The notes under the pieces: generated by a model
Told to the model about the DNA's origin: nothing
Database searches by the model: none
What the model saw: only the letters and a program-made list of their open reading frames with translations
Source of the DNA: Copromyces sp. CBS 386.78
Lineage: Eukaryota > Ascomycota > Sordariomycetes > Sordariales > Sordariaceae
Direction: 5' to 3'
Length of the DNA stretch: 64,000 nt
Assembly: GCA_030685235.1 (NCBI GenBank)
Contig: MU839167.1
Location: 1 to 64,000 of the forward strand
In this document: piece after piece, positions 37,961 to 48,653 of the stretch
Layout of the letters: the number at the start of each line of letters is the position of its first letter
Numbering within the stretch: position 1 is the first letter of the stretch
Made by a program: the position numbers and the translations under genes

Positions 37961-40900
37961 CCAACAACAACAGCAAATGATGATCAACCAGATGGCTATG
38001 CAAAGGGGAATGGCGCAGCCAGGCTTTCATCCCCAGCAGCATCCAGCTCAAGTTACCCCGATGCCGCAGCAATCCCAACCGTTGCCCGTTGGTGTCCCTA
38101 ACCCACAACTGATGCACGCTCGGTTAGGTCAACTTGTCATGCAGATGATTCAAACTCTTCCTACCGCTTTGATCGAGCTACATGATGTTCAACGCTTAAC
38201 CGAACGGGATAGGCCGATTATCAAGCAGCTCGCTTTGAAAAAACTCGCTACCATTCCTGAGCCCCTAAGAGACTCTATGCGGGAAAGGGTGGTATCGCAA
38301 CTGGCTCCCCAGCACGCCCAACAGATTCGAACATTGGGATTGGACCCGTTGATGATCTTCTACGAGCATCAAAGTTTGATGCTGGCGCGTCGGAACATGG
38401 CTGCGCAGCGTCAAGGCATGGCACCGCATCCTCAACAAGTTCCTCAACCGCACAATCAAGTCAATCCTGCTTTGATGAATCCGCTGGGCCAGTCTCATGG
38501 TGTTACCGATGGGCAGCTCCTCCCGCCTAACCTAGAGTCAATCCGAAACGAGCAGCAAATGGGCCTGCGTGCCCAGGAAGCCGGCCAAGTTGTCGTGCCA
38601 GCTAGTTCAGGTCCCGGGGCCCCCGGACGCAATGTCACCCCGGGCCCCATGATCAATCATATGCACCCGGCGGCTGCTCAGCAAGGACCAAATCAAACGC
38701 CGCGGCCACCGCCTTCGGCGCCACCCGGATTCCACCCCCAACAGGTCTCGATGGAAACGATGAACCCCGCACAGGCGCAGGCGCAGGCGCAGGCAGCACA
38801 GGTACCGATAAGGGGACAAGGACCAAACCGGCACCCTCAAGGGCAGCCCGGAGGGCTTGGAGCACTTCCCCCAACTTCACAGAGTCCGGCGATCAATAAT
38901 ATGGCGGTATCAATGCAACCGTCACCCGCCTCTATGGGCCAGGGGGGAGGGAGGACAACGCTGAACCCGTCGTTCAATCACCACGCGAACGCGAGGCCGC
39001 CATCAATGCAGGGTAATATCAACGCCAGCAATCCTGCAATGGCCGCGATGCTGGGTAATCTGAATCCGAACAGTGGTAGCGTGCCGGGAGGCTTGCCTGA
39101 AAGCCAGGTCAAGGATATGATGGCCAGGTGGGAACAGCAGAGGAACACCACGGGTAACGCTCAACAATTACCCAATCATCCTCAAGTGTCCAGGATGCCA
39201 GCTCAGTCCCAGCTGATGAACCCCAACCAACCGGTGAACATTGGAACCGCTCAGCAGCCCGCCGGTGTGGTGCCGCCTGGTATGCAGCCAGGCCCTGGTC
39301 AACCACAGCTAAACGGTCCGCAGAACGCACAAACTGCGACGATGCTTAACAACAACCCTCGGGCGTTACAAATGGTCGACAATTGGGATATTCCCGCAAA
39401 TGCGATCAATACCTTGCGAGGAATTGTACAGCCCTTGATCCTGCCTCCAAATATGAAGAAATGGGTTCATCTGAAGGCTTGGCAGCAGACAGCAGGCCTA
39501 CCTCCTCATGTTCAGGACAAGGTCGCCCAGGTGCTTCATAGTCACCAGAACCAGCAGCTTCAGCACCTAATAAATCAAAGGCGAGCACAGGCTGCCGCCT
39601 CGGCCGGAGCTCCGCAGAACCCCAACGGGCCCGGCCCTTCACAGCAACCTAACGGAATGCCGCTCATACCCCCAAAGACGAACGTTCCTCCTCAAGTGCT
39701 TCAGATCGCCCCACATGAACTAGAGATGGCCCGCCAGAGGTTTCCAGGCTACCCGGATCAGGCGCTTCAAGGTCTGATACGGAAAACCAAGTATGAGAAT
39801 TTTGCCAGGAAGCTGCAAGCAATGAACAATGGCGCCGGTATGGTAAACCAGAAGCCGATGGTGCAAATGCCCCCCGCAGGGTCTAACCAACCAAATACGG
39901 CCTCTTCTGGACCAGCGGCGCAAACACACGCCCAATATGCCACGCAAACCGGTATGCAGGTCCCAGGTCCATCACAGCAGCCCCCATCGTCACAGCAGCC
40001 CCCATTGTCGCAGCAGCCGCAGCAGCCACAACAACCACAGGCGCAACCACAACCACAACCGCCACCACCAGCGCACCATCATCAACAGCAGCAGCAGCAA
40101 CAACAACAACAACAACAAAAACAACAACAACAACAGCAACAACAACAGCAGCAACAACAGCAGCAGCAACAACAACAACAGCAGCAGCAGCAACCGCAGC
40201 AACCGCAGCAACAACAACAAGTACAACCACCAGTCAATAACAGGCAGCCTGTTCACCAGAAGCCAACGGACGGCGGTGATATAACTTCTGCGACTCCCGC
40301 GTTGTCTGCTTCGAGGATTGGCCAGCAACCTCGAACTGCCCCGCCAAACCCATCACCGGTCGCGGTCCAAAAGAATCTCAAACGCTCACATCCAGGTGAT
40401 GTGATCGATGCACCGCGCCAAAGTAGCGTCCCCATGCAGCAAACTCTGTCGCAGGCGAAGCAACGTAATGCCGCCCGTCCACCGGTCAATGACCGATTCA
40501 AGACTATATGGGCAGATGAGGTAAGACAGGTGCAAAAAGAATTTGAGCAGAGCCCATTGCAGCCGGTTCCCTTGCCGATGGATGAGTACCATTCTGCGGT
40601 ACTCAAAATACGCGAAATCTCCGCAAGGACGAATGAAATACCCACTATTCCGGGGGCTTTCGATCGAATGGCAAACGATGAAAGCTTGGTCAGAAAGTTT
40701 GCCCGTGTGGTATGTTGCCTTCTCCCCGCGAAACTAACCAGATATTGTAGGAAATGCGCTGACAGATGTACTACTTAAGAATCAGAAAATCAAAATGCAG
40801 TCAGCAAAGGCGCAAGGCCAGTATCGTAACCCCTTAACTATGACGGTCCATGAGATTGATCAGACCAAGCTGTTCATGGATGGTCTTGTCAACCAATTGA

Positions 40901-42120
40901 GATCAGGGGCTTCTCAGCCCGCATCTCAGTCTACGGAGCAAGCAGCAGGCCAGCCTCAACCTCATCAACGTGTCGGTCCATCTACGCTGTCAAACACTGC
41001 TCCCTCGGAGAAGCAAGCACAGGTGCCCAAACAAGCACCGAGTCGGGCGCCTAACAAGACTACGCAACCTCCGGCTGCACCGACCACGACACAACCACCG
41101 TTCGCGCTCGGACATGGCCCTGGGATGTCTCCCGCCGGTAATCCTGTCTATCTTAACAAACCCACCATTGGACCGACAGAGTTGCAGTGGCCTCCTCGGA
41201 AGAAAGCCAAAACCGGTGGGCCTCAAACAACATCTCCAGCGGCACAGCCAACCGCCGGTGCCTCGCCCCAGATCCAGGCCCCTTCGCCCGAAACAAAGCG
41301 ACAACAGGCCCCAGAACCGACGAAGCCGCAGCCGGATCTTTACCTCTGCCCTGACGCTGGCTGTGAAGGAAATGCGTTTGGCTTCGTCACAGCGGAATCG
41401 CGTGATTCTCATTACCAAGAAGAGCACGTGAAACCAAACGAGGACCCTCTCAAGTTCTTGCAGGAGAACATGGCTTTGGGTCTAGGCTTGGACGCGCACG
41501 GTAACACCAACTCGATTTCAACTATGGCGGAGAATGTTCCTTCGGGCGCGTCTGGTAGGGCTTTGAATAGTCCTAAGCAAGCTCAGACGCCCATGAATAA
41601 GCAGGAATTGGCAGCGACCCCAATGTCTCGTGACGCCTCGATGAGGCGTCAGGGCAGCAGACTAGGGGCCAGGGGGCCTGAGGCTGCAGGCACGCCAGGC
41701 AGTGGCAACGGGGCTCCTGCGCAAACGACAGTCGCTGATGATGCGTGGGCAGCAACTGGAGTCAATCCTCAGCATCTTTCCAACTTGTTTGCGCCGTTTG
41801 ACCCGGCCCAAACGTCTGACTTTAGCATGTCGTTGTCAGAGACACCAAACGATACGCCAGAGTCAAGTAAGATTTCTGAGCCAAGCAGCGATATATCGGA
41901 CGGCGTGGGTCTTGAAATCAACATGGACTGGGCCACCATGGACCCGGAGTTCATGGAAAACATGAACAACGTCAACCTTGACGGCTACGAACCACCGGCG
42001 TTTGATAGGGAGATGATGTTCAACGACGCGTATGCCAACGTGACGTTTGATGACTCGACCATGGATTTTTCCAAGCCTTTCAAGCTTGACACGTCGCTCT
42101 ACATGCTGAACACAAACTGA
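37348..42120 (+). CDS. MED15: Mediator complex subunit 15 (MED15/Gal11-like), KIX domain and polyglutamine
   Basis: Probable tail-module subunit of the RNA polymerase II Mediator, the nuclear coactivator that activators bind through the KIX domain. Three exons: 37348-37677, 37737-about 40709, and about 40786-42120, roughly 1545 aa. Intron 1 (37678-37736, GTGAGA...CTCAG) joins PDK to PTYENVINQRF. The second splice is ambiguous. The KIX-like helices cover about residues 20-130 (GWQATHIQLAERV, EAVNHAVEFERRIF, YENVINQRFQQL). A 16-Gln run of pure CAG codons follows (37911-37958), then Pro/Gln/Asn-rich disorder and a second long Gln run (about 40084-40220). Near the C-terminus is a C2H2-like motif (CPDAGC...HYQEEH, about residue 1290) and an acidic tail ending LYMLNTN. 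The start is in good context after the leader. Med15 assignment is strong from architecture, without alignment. Confidence 0.85.
37678..37736 (+). other. MED15 intron 1
   Basis: This 59 bp intron has donor GTGAGA, an internal TTGACTGAC branch-like sequence and acceptor CCTCAG. Splicing keeps the frame exactly (phase 0) and completes the KIX domain. Confidence 0.9.
37911..37958 (+). repeat. (CAG)16 polyglutamine microsatellite in MED15
   Basis: Sixteen uninterrupted CAG codons in frame, embedded in a longer Gln/His-rich stretch. Pure trinucleotide runs like this are prone to length change. Confidence 0.95.
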
Positions 42121-43655
42121 GTGGCGCTCTGTGGTGGAGAAATGAAGGAGTCTGGGGTATTGGCGGAGGATGAAAGGAGGAAGGCTGATAGGTGATTGAA
42201 TGCAACGTCAAGGCGCATGGTTCATATTAAGGGTTTTTCTGGGGCGGCGTTTCGTGGGGTTGCGATGCGGAATAATGATATCTTGATTTTTACTTTCGAT
42301 CTCGGCATTTATTATTGGTCCGTTGCACTTCCCCTTTTCTTTGCCATTCCACATTTGTGGTGTCTAATCATGGGATTCGGGGCGCTTTTGCCTGACTTGT
42401 TTCATACCACTGATATGGGGTGCTTTTTGGTGTTGGGCAAGCGGAAGGAGGAAGAATGAGAAAAATGGGCTGTTGAAATCGCCGAGCGGAATCGGGGATG
42501 TACGACACAGCAGAGCTGCTCTGGCGATCTGGGAGCGAGAAAGGAGCCAAGAAGGCCGATTTATTTTCTGGAATTGATACCCGTTGGGGTTTTGCATGTT
42601 CACCAGCAACCTCACAGTTTCCAATGGATGGTTTTGTTTTCTAACGTCGGAACTTGGGCTTCAGCTGGATATTGAGGGCGTTAGACGAGCGAGCACCCTG
42701 TCAGGGGCTGTTGAAAATAATATTTACTTATTGCTGAATGTAGCTAGCTGTTTTGAGAGCGTACCAAAAAGCGCGTCTCGGTGGAGCCGAGGTTGCATCC
42801 CGTTCTCGCTTGTTCGTGCATCCAAGTATCTTTTCGGTTCCTGAAATCCCTGATGCTCGAGCATACACAGAGTAGTGTAGTCATGGCGTATCTAACGACA
42901 CTTTTAACTTTGTAACTCGGTCGAATACATGCACATTCTCCGAGTAATCTAGAGGAGGATCCATGAAGTGGTATAATATGGTGTTTGTTGGAGGATTGGA
43001 AGACAGTACAATGTAGAGGTAGGTATGAGATGTATGAGAGAAGGGACACGTAAAATGGTGACCCATCACGACGGGATGTTAGTGTTCTTCCCCTGTGGCA
43101 TGAAACCAGACCCTCCACTTGGTGATCGATGCCACCACCGGGTACACTGCGTTAACTGTAGATTTCGTGCATGTACATCACGCTGGTAACTTTCCACAAA
43201 AATCTTTCTTTTCTCAGCCCTCATGAGTCAGTGTAGCTTTCTCTACGTGTAGATGATTTTGCTCACGCAGTTACCCCATCTTCAAAGGTAAGTTTGAGAG
43301 AGGCTCGCAAATCTGGGATACCGTACCATCCCACGGGACTTGATCCTTCTAGTGTATTGCCACTGCACTGTTAGCGCAGCTAGTAGGCACCGTTACGACT
43401 CAGGCATCACAAACTGGGGCTAGCACACCCGACTACACTGGACCTGACTAGGTATGTAATTTGAACTTCACAGTTTGTTACCCGACGTTACGAAAACCAC
43501 GGCATCGCGTCTTACAAACTCTACACAACGCGCCTCCTCCTTCACATTTCCAGGTTTTTCAACGACGCTTCACACAATACCCCGAGGTGACTGACGGGAT
43601 CGAGCACGAGCAGGAGCAGGAGCACCAGTAATAGTTTTTCACCAGCGTTACAGCT
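42121..43655. other. Intergenic: MED15 3' region and Whi5-like gene upstream region
   Basis: 1.5 kb between two genes transcribed in the same direction. Only short overlapping frames are present, none with a recognisable domain. No tRNA or transposon remnant was seen. The end before 43656 has several in-frame stops, so the next gene starts at its first ATG. Confidence 0.6.
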
Positions 43656-45173
43656 ATGACCACCATCTCGCCCACCAAGCGGCGAATTCTCGGGTCACTG
43701 AATCCCAACCTCAACGCGTCGACACCCTGCCCGGAGCCGGGCTCCAAGTCTGAATTCGAGGGTGGGCAACTAGAACAGGAAGTGGAAGTGCGATCGATCG
43801 AATCGTCTATCCTTCCATCTGCAGGGTGTTGTGAGAAGGATCGTGGTGAAGAGGATCAGGAACCGGCCAGGAAGAGAGTGTGCCTTGAGCGAGATCATCG
43901 GGGAGCACATCACCAGCACGAGCACCAGCAGATACAAGCTGGTTGTACTGGTCATAGGAATAGGAGGAATCCTTCGAGGTCGGCATCTCCTCCTACCGAG
44001 CGGGAGTCTACTACCGAGTTGTTTGTCAGCAAGTCGACTACCACCAACCTCTCACAGTCCACAGCCACAGACATGGAGCACGAGAGAAGACGATCTCAAT
44101 CAGTGCTACCAGCCCTTCATCCAGCCCGTGTGGCAGTCGAAGGAGCAGGGGCAGCAGCCTTCTCCGCCGCCCCCATGGCCACAAACCAAATCGCTTACCC
44201 AGCTGGTCTTGTTGGTGGTGCTAACTTCAACAATAATCACAATCACAATCACAAGCAGCCAAAAAGGACGACAAACCCAAACCAAAACCCGCGTCTTCAG
44301 TTGGCGAATCAGGCGGCTAGACAGGTACGCTTGCCATGCCAACTCATCAGTTCCCGGGGCATTTGGATGTGCTAACAATTTGATGAATCGTCAACACCCA
44401 ACACAGAAAGCGGAAATTCTCCGTCTCCGCCTCAGCCTGGCCGCTTACAAAATTCAGACGGGCCAGACTGACGTCCCGTTGGAGCAACTGGAGGTGGTGC
44501 GTTCTTCGTTGCCGTGGTTCCAGAGTCAACAACGGCCAGCGCGTGGTGACGGGACAACAAACCATCTCAATGTCTGTCATGATCGCACCGACCCAGCAAG
44601 TTGGAGCTTCGGTAGTACCAGCAGCACCAGCAGTCAAGGTCAGGGGCAAGGTTACGTCCAGCGAGTAAACCACCTGCGCCACGCCGCCGGAGCGGCCATC
44701 GAAGCTGTCCAAGCAAAACAGGAACTTCGAACGGCATGGGGGCGGGAAAGGGAAAGGGAACAGTATAGGGAATGGCATGGACAGTATCGCCACCATAACC
44801 ATCATAATCATCAGGGATCCAGTTGGGATTATGCCGCAGAGCAAGGACATGATGGAATCTCTAGGGATCAAAGGCGGCGTCAGCGCCGCATTGTCGGAAG
44901 TGGAACTGGAAGGAAGCCATTACCAGATCGGCAGGGTCGGGAGGGCTGGGCAAGCTGTGGTGGTTCTACTTCCACGGGTGCTGCTGCTGGTATGAGTGCG
45001 GTTACGACGGCGGCGGCGACTACGTCTCCTCATTTTAGTCGGGTGGACCTCGCGGAACGCGCATTACAGGCTCATCAGCGGCTTCAGTCGACGGCGGTCA
45101 CAGAAGAGCTACCGATGGAGGATGAATGCGAGCATGATGAGAGCGACTCAGAAAAGATCAACTACCAACACCG

Positions 45174-45239
<66 letters not shown>

Positions 45240-45624
45240 GCGCCATCAACAGCACATGGGCCACGACCACAACGGATGGGTAGTACACCCCACAACAGAA
45301 GAGAATGACATCGGTGAAGAGCCAGGGAGGAGAGAATCGGATGATGACGAGGAGAAGCATGAGGACCAAGTCATACCATCCACATCCAGGAGTCAGCTGA
45401 TGGGTTCCGGATACTCCACTGAGCCTGAACCTGAACCCCAGTCTGAGCTGCCTAGTTTACCGTCGTACCAGGTGAATGTGTGGGATCAAGATCGAGATCA
45501 GGGTCAGGATCTGGAGGGATTTGGAGGTGAAGAGGAAGAAGAAGAAGAGGGAGGGGAAGGGGACGAGCAACATGGAGATGGAGACGAGGCCGCTAGTGGA
45601 TTGTTGAGCTTGTCAAGGGGCTAG
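43656..45624 (+). CDS. Whi5/Nrm1-family G1/S transcriptional repressor (Whi5-like domain)
   Basis: Two exons, 43656-44324 and 44407-45624, joined by an 82 bp intron (GTACGC...AACACAG, branch GCTAAC near 44371), give 628 aa. The N-terminus has the short motif SPTKRRILGSLNP. Exon 2 opens with KAEILRLRLSLAAYKIQTGQ and then TDVPLEQL, the GTB/Whi5-like core (about residues 224-250), by which yeast Whi5 and Nrm1 bind SBF/MBF and repress G1/S genes. Around it the protein is low-complexity: His/Asn-rich near 200, a 22-Gln run (45175-45240), and an acidic Asp/Glu-rich C-terminus (EEEEEEEGGEGDE). A nuclear role is inferred. It is longer than yeast Whi5 (about 295 aa). Which yeast paralogue it matches cannot be decided, so no symbol is given. 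The family call rests on the core motif and N-terminal signature. Confidence 0.72.
44325..44406 (+). other. Intron of the Whi5-like gene
   Basis: 82 bp, donor GTACGC and acceptor CAACACAG, phase 0. Without splicing the upstream frame ends after 16 more codons. The splice falls directly before the conserved Whi5 core. Confidence 0.85.
45175..45240 (+). repeat. (CAA)21-CAG polyglutamine tract
   Basis: Twenty-one CAA codons and a final CAG in frame within the Whi5-like gene. It uses CAA almost exclusively, in contrast to the pure CAG run in MED15. Confidence 0.95.
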
Positions 45625-46185
45625 CTAACAGCCGGTGAGCCCCGTGGTCTGGATCTGAGGTGGTTGCTCGCGGTTGGCTTTTGGTTGCTTTGACAGGTTT
45701 TGGGTAGAGATGGAGGTCGTGGGATAGAAGGCGTTAGAGAGGGCTTTGACTATGCCGGTTTAGGTTAGGAAAATATTGGCTTATAGAGAATACGGCCGTG
45801 GTCGGTATCATAAAAAGGATAGGGCTGGGTCCATGTACTGTGTGGTCCGTGTGGGCGAGAGAGTCGTCATGATGGTGTTAGATGGTATTCTATAGCATAC
45901 AATTATGTATGACTGGTCTAGGCAACTTGTACCTAGCGGTTGTTCGTTCGGTGTTTGATAGAAGATGCAAAGAAAAACGTGAATAGTGAACTGAGATGGA
46001 AGATGCAGCCAGGGACTAAACACAACCACATACATCTGGTCAAAAGACTCTTGAAGCAGGGGGTGGTAAAGTTCTTTGATGTGTCCTTGAAGAAAGGAAA
46101 AGAAGAAGAAAGGGAGAAGAGCCTGGTAAGGTGAGTTCCAAGGAAAATCACAAAAAAAAGAAAGGCCAAAAATTTGAACATGATT
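45625..46185. other. Intergenic: Whi5-like gene 3' region
   Basis: Sequence after the TAG stop (TAGCTAAC) up to the tRNA 3' end. Short frames only; an A-rich stretch (46098-46172) adjoins the tRNA terminator. Nothing else is supported. Confidence 0.6.
46152..46172 (-). terminator. RNA polymerase III terminator of tRNA-iMet
   Basis: On the minus strand a T5 (46168-46172) lies 13 bases past the tRNA 3' end, followed by a T8 (46152-46159). These are typical Pol III stop signals. Confidence 0.75.
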
Positions 46186-46257
46186 TAGCTGCAACTCGTT
46201 TCGATCGAGTGACCTCCGGGTTATGAGCCCGGCGCGCTTCCGCTGCGCCATGCAGCT
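46186..46257 (-). tRNA. Initiator tRNA-Met (CAT anticodon)
   Basis: 72 nt, no intron. On the minus strand it begins AGCTGCATGGCGCAGCGG and forms a 7 bp acceptor stem AGCTGCA/TGCAGCT with discriminator A. The D arm is GCGCAGCGGAAGCGC, the anticodon arm CCGGGCTCATAACCCGG (CAT), and the T arm CTCGATCGAAACGAG. The A1:U72 pair, three G:C pairs in the anticodon stem and A54 in the T loop (GATCGAAAC instead of TTC) are eukaryotic initiator features, which exclude elongator Met. It also contains the internal A and B box promoters. It sits between two convergent protein genes. Confidence 0.95.
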
Positions 46258-46910
46258 TTTTTTTGTGTTTAAATTTTAAGTCTGCGGAGCTCCTTAAGGC
46301 TACTGCTATACTTTTTTCGGGAGGAAGAAAAGAAACCTGCGAGTGCGAATGTCAGAAGTTGCTATTGTCTTGATGGCGATTGCTTTGGACGGATGCAGCC
46401 GTCCAGTCAAGTTTGGTTGCGATGATTCATTGACATACTCAAGGGTAGGCGGGTAAATTGGGGTTGGTTGTTACGAAATGCGCGAATGGGGAACTGATGG
46501 GTCAGTTATCGACTAAACACCATCTTTGACAAATTGTGTAACTGATGAAGACTTGAATTTTGGTAAAGCTCCAAGCTGAGTATCTTCTATATTAAATTAT
46601 CCATAATAATGCGCTCTGTAGCCAAAGTATGTCTCGTTCTGTGTTAACAGTTTCCTCCCCTTGAAGCGCAAGTCGCTTTGCTTGGGGCTGACTGACAAAA
46701 TAGCTTCCCCGAAGACCCAAACAACGCCGATGCTAATGAAGAGTGGTGGTATAATGGTATCAAAAGTTTGTGCAAAGAAAAAAGGCAACCTCAAGCAACA
46801 TGAGAACAGCCATCAGTCGTATCGGCACTCCAACATCCCCCGTAACCAAATTAGTGAGGAGCTTGAGGTAGCTCCGTATAGAAAGAACAAGACAAGAGGC
46901 GTGTAGTCGC
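46258..46910. other. Intergenic: tRNA upstream and ERF4 3' region
   Basis: 650 bp between the tRNA 5' end and the ERF4 stop codon. There is a T run directly upstream of the tRNA (46257-46264). A minor plus-strand frame at 46661-46906 has no recognisable domain. No further gene was seen. Confidence 0.6.
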
Positions 46911-48653
46911 TTATAAAACAGTAACAGCGGGTGGATGTTGCGGAGGTTCGGTGGGCTCAACGTGTACGGCCCCATCAGTCCCACGAGACGCCCCCGGTGT
47001 AGGTGGTGCAGGTGCAATTTCGGGATCTGGTATTTGAATATCCAGCTACCATCACTCAGTTAGTATACGATCACCGCAGACAAGATTACATTTTGGGGAG
47101 AGACGTACTGTCATATAACCGGTCCTCTTGAGCGGCATAATTTTTGGTGGGATCGTGCCATCTTCACTTCCCACCGTCTTTTCCATCTCTTTGTTCCACT
47201 GCTCAATCCAATTCTCGAGATTCTGGAGCCGACCCTTTACACCCGTAAACCCAAAGTCTTCCCATAGCCAGCCTGTCGCAAGACCCAAGACGCCGTCCAG
47301 GATGTTGCGCCAGTTGTACGGACTAAAAATTGGCACAAGCTCCGAGTTCAACTTTTGAATCACGCGCCGGAACTCTTGCTCTGATAACCCTGCCGGCTCG
47401 AGGATTTCCGGGTACAGATTCGAGAACGTAGGGGCCAAGTCACCCTCCAAAAGCCAGTCCCGACGGACACGGATAATTCGCGTGCTGATGTATTCCGGAG
47501 AGTCCGGAGGGACGTGGGGGTTGAGGTGCGGGTAGCAAGCGTGCTGCGGTCCCCATTCGTCGCCAGCGTCTGGTTGTTGATCAGGATCCCCCAGAATGTC
47601 AGAGTCGTCCGATGAAATGGCAGAACCAATTCCCGATATCCGTGATCCTATCGACTGCCGCGTGTCCATCACATCCGGTCCTCGTTCCAGGTCGGGAGAA
47701 AATCCGGCCCCACTATCTCCCCCATCCTGCTCGTTTTCCGCGTGAGCCATGTCTTCTTTCCCTTTCCCTTTGTCCAAATGTTTCTTCCCGTGGTCGAAGC
47801 TTAGCCCAACCGGTACCTGACTCTTGGTGCTAGATATACTCTGGCCCCGAGTCTTTCGTCCAGAAGTATTCGCTTCCGGAAGTTCTTGGATAGCGCGGAT
47901 GCGACAAGGTCCTGCGTCGGTTTCCTCCACTTGTTCGAAAGGCGAAGGCGTTAGACTAGCTCGTTTCCCTTCAAGCGAATGTCGAAGGGTCCGCGGCAGA
48001 GGGGAGCGTTGCGCACTACGGTCGAGTTGGAGACTGGCTCGCGCACTGATGACGGAATGACGTGTCTGTTGCTGGTTCTCGGGTACGCTTAACAATGGCT
48101 GATCGCCGGCGCCGGCGGCTGTTGGATAAGATGGATGGAAATCGAGGCGGGGCGAGGGAAGCGTAAGAGGGATCGCGGGCGGCGGGGGCGATGACTGGCG
48201 TCTCCTCCGAGTTGCGGCAGTAGGAGTAGGTGGAAGTCTCGGGGTGGAGTTTGTCGGATTCCAAAGACGAGCAGGTGATTGTCGATGAGGAGAATGAAAG
48301 TGGGCGTATTGGCGGTTGAGGGGAGAGGTGGATGTCGCAACTGCGCCGCGGGTTCGAAAAGGTGATTGCAAGAGCGACACTGGAGGATTATCGTGTGCCC
48401 TGCGCGGCGAACGGCCAAAGCCGGGCGCGAAGGCGGGAGAAAGCGCTGCGGGTGGCGGAGGGGACGGAGTTGAGGTGTGCGCGGTGGGATAGTTGGGTTG
48501 TAGCGATGGAGATGGCAGTTGGGTGTTGGCAGTTAGGGGGTATGGGTGTATTGTAGATGGCGTTTCGATGGCTGTCAGATCTACGGCGGTTGCTTCAAGC
48601 GACGAGCAGAGGTGGGCTGGTGGTATCGTTGGCGAAGCCGTTGGAACGAGCAA
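46911..48653 (-). CDS. ERF4: Ras palmitoyltransferase accessory subunit ERF4 (Golgin A7/ERF4 family)
   Basis: ERF4 partners the DHHC enzyme ERF2 at the endoplasmic reticulum to palmitoylate Ras. Two exons on the minus strand: 48653-47109 and 47045-46911, with a 63 bp intron (GTACGT...TACTAAC...GGTAG). Splicing gives GYMT joined to LDIQIPDPE and 44 more residues to TAA, about 559 codons from the frame opening. The ERF4 domain covers about residues 390-530: STRIIRVRRDW, FSNLYPEIL, FRRVIQKLNSEL, NILDGVLGLATGWLWEDFGF, then ENWIEQWNKEM. The first 380 residues are Pro/Ser-rich disorder, including DQPLLSVPENQQQTRHS. The start is unresolved: the frame opens after TGA (48654-48656) with no ATG until 47750, so a short upstream exon is likely. 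The family call is strong. Confidence 0.85.
47046..47108 (-). other. ERF4 intron
   Basis: 63 bp, minus-strand donor GTACGT, branch ATACTAAC, acceptor GGTAG, phase 0. The ERF4 domain continues across it. Confidence 0.9.

Noticed and set aside
37710..38117. Minus-strand frame with a long Leu run
   Set aside because: It is the antisense shadow of the MED15 polyglutamine tract (CAG read as CTG).
39883..40328. Val/Ala- and Leu-rich minus-strand frames and an Asn-rich plus frame
   Set aside because: Out-of-frame readings of the second MED15 glutamine repeat.
43831..44406. Upstream extension of the Whi5-like exon 2 frame
   Set aside because: It runs in a different frame through exon 1 and the intron. 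The spliced product with SPTKRRILG and the Whi5 core is the better model.
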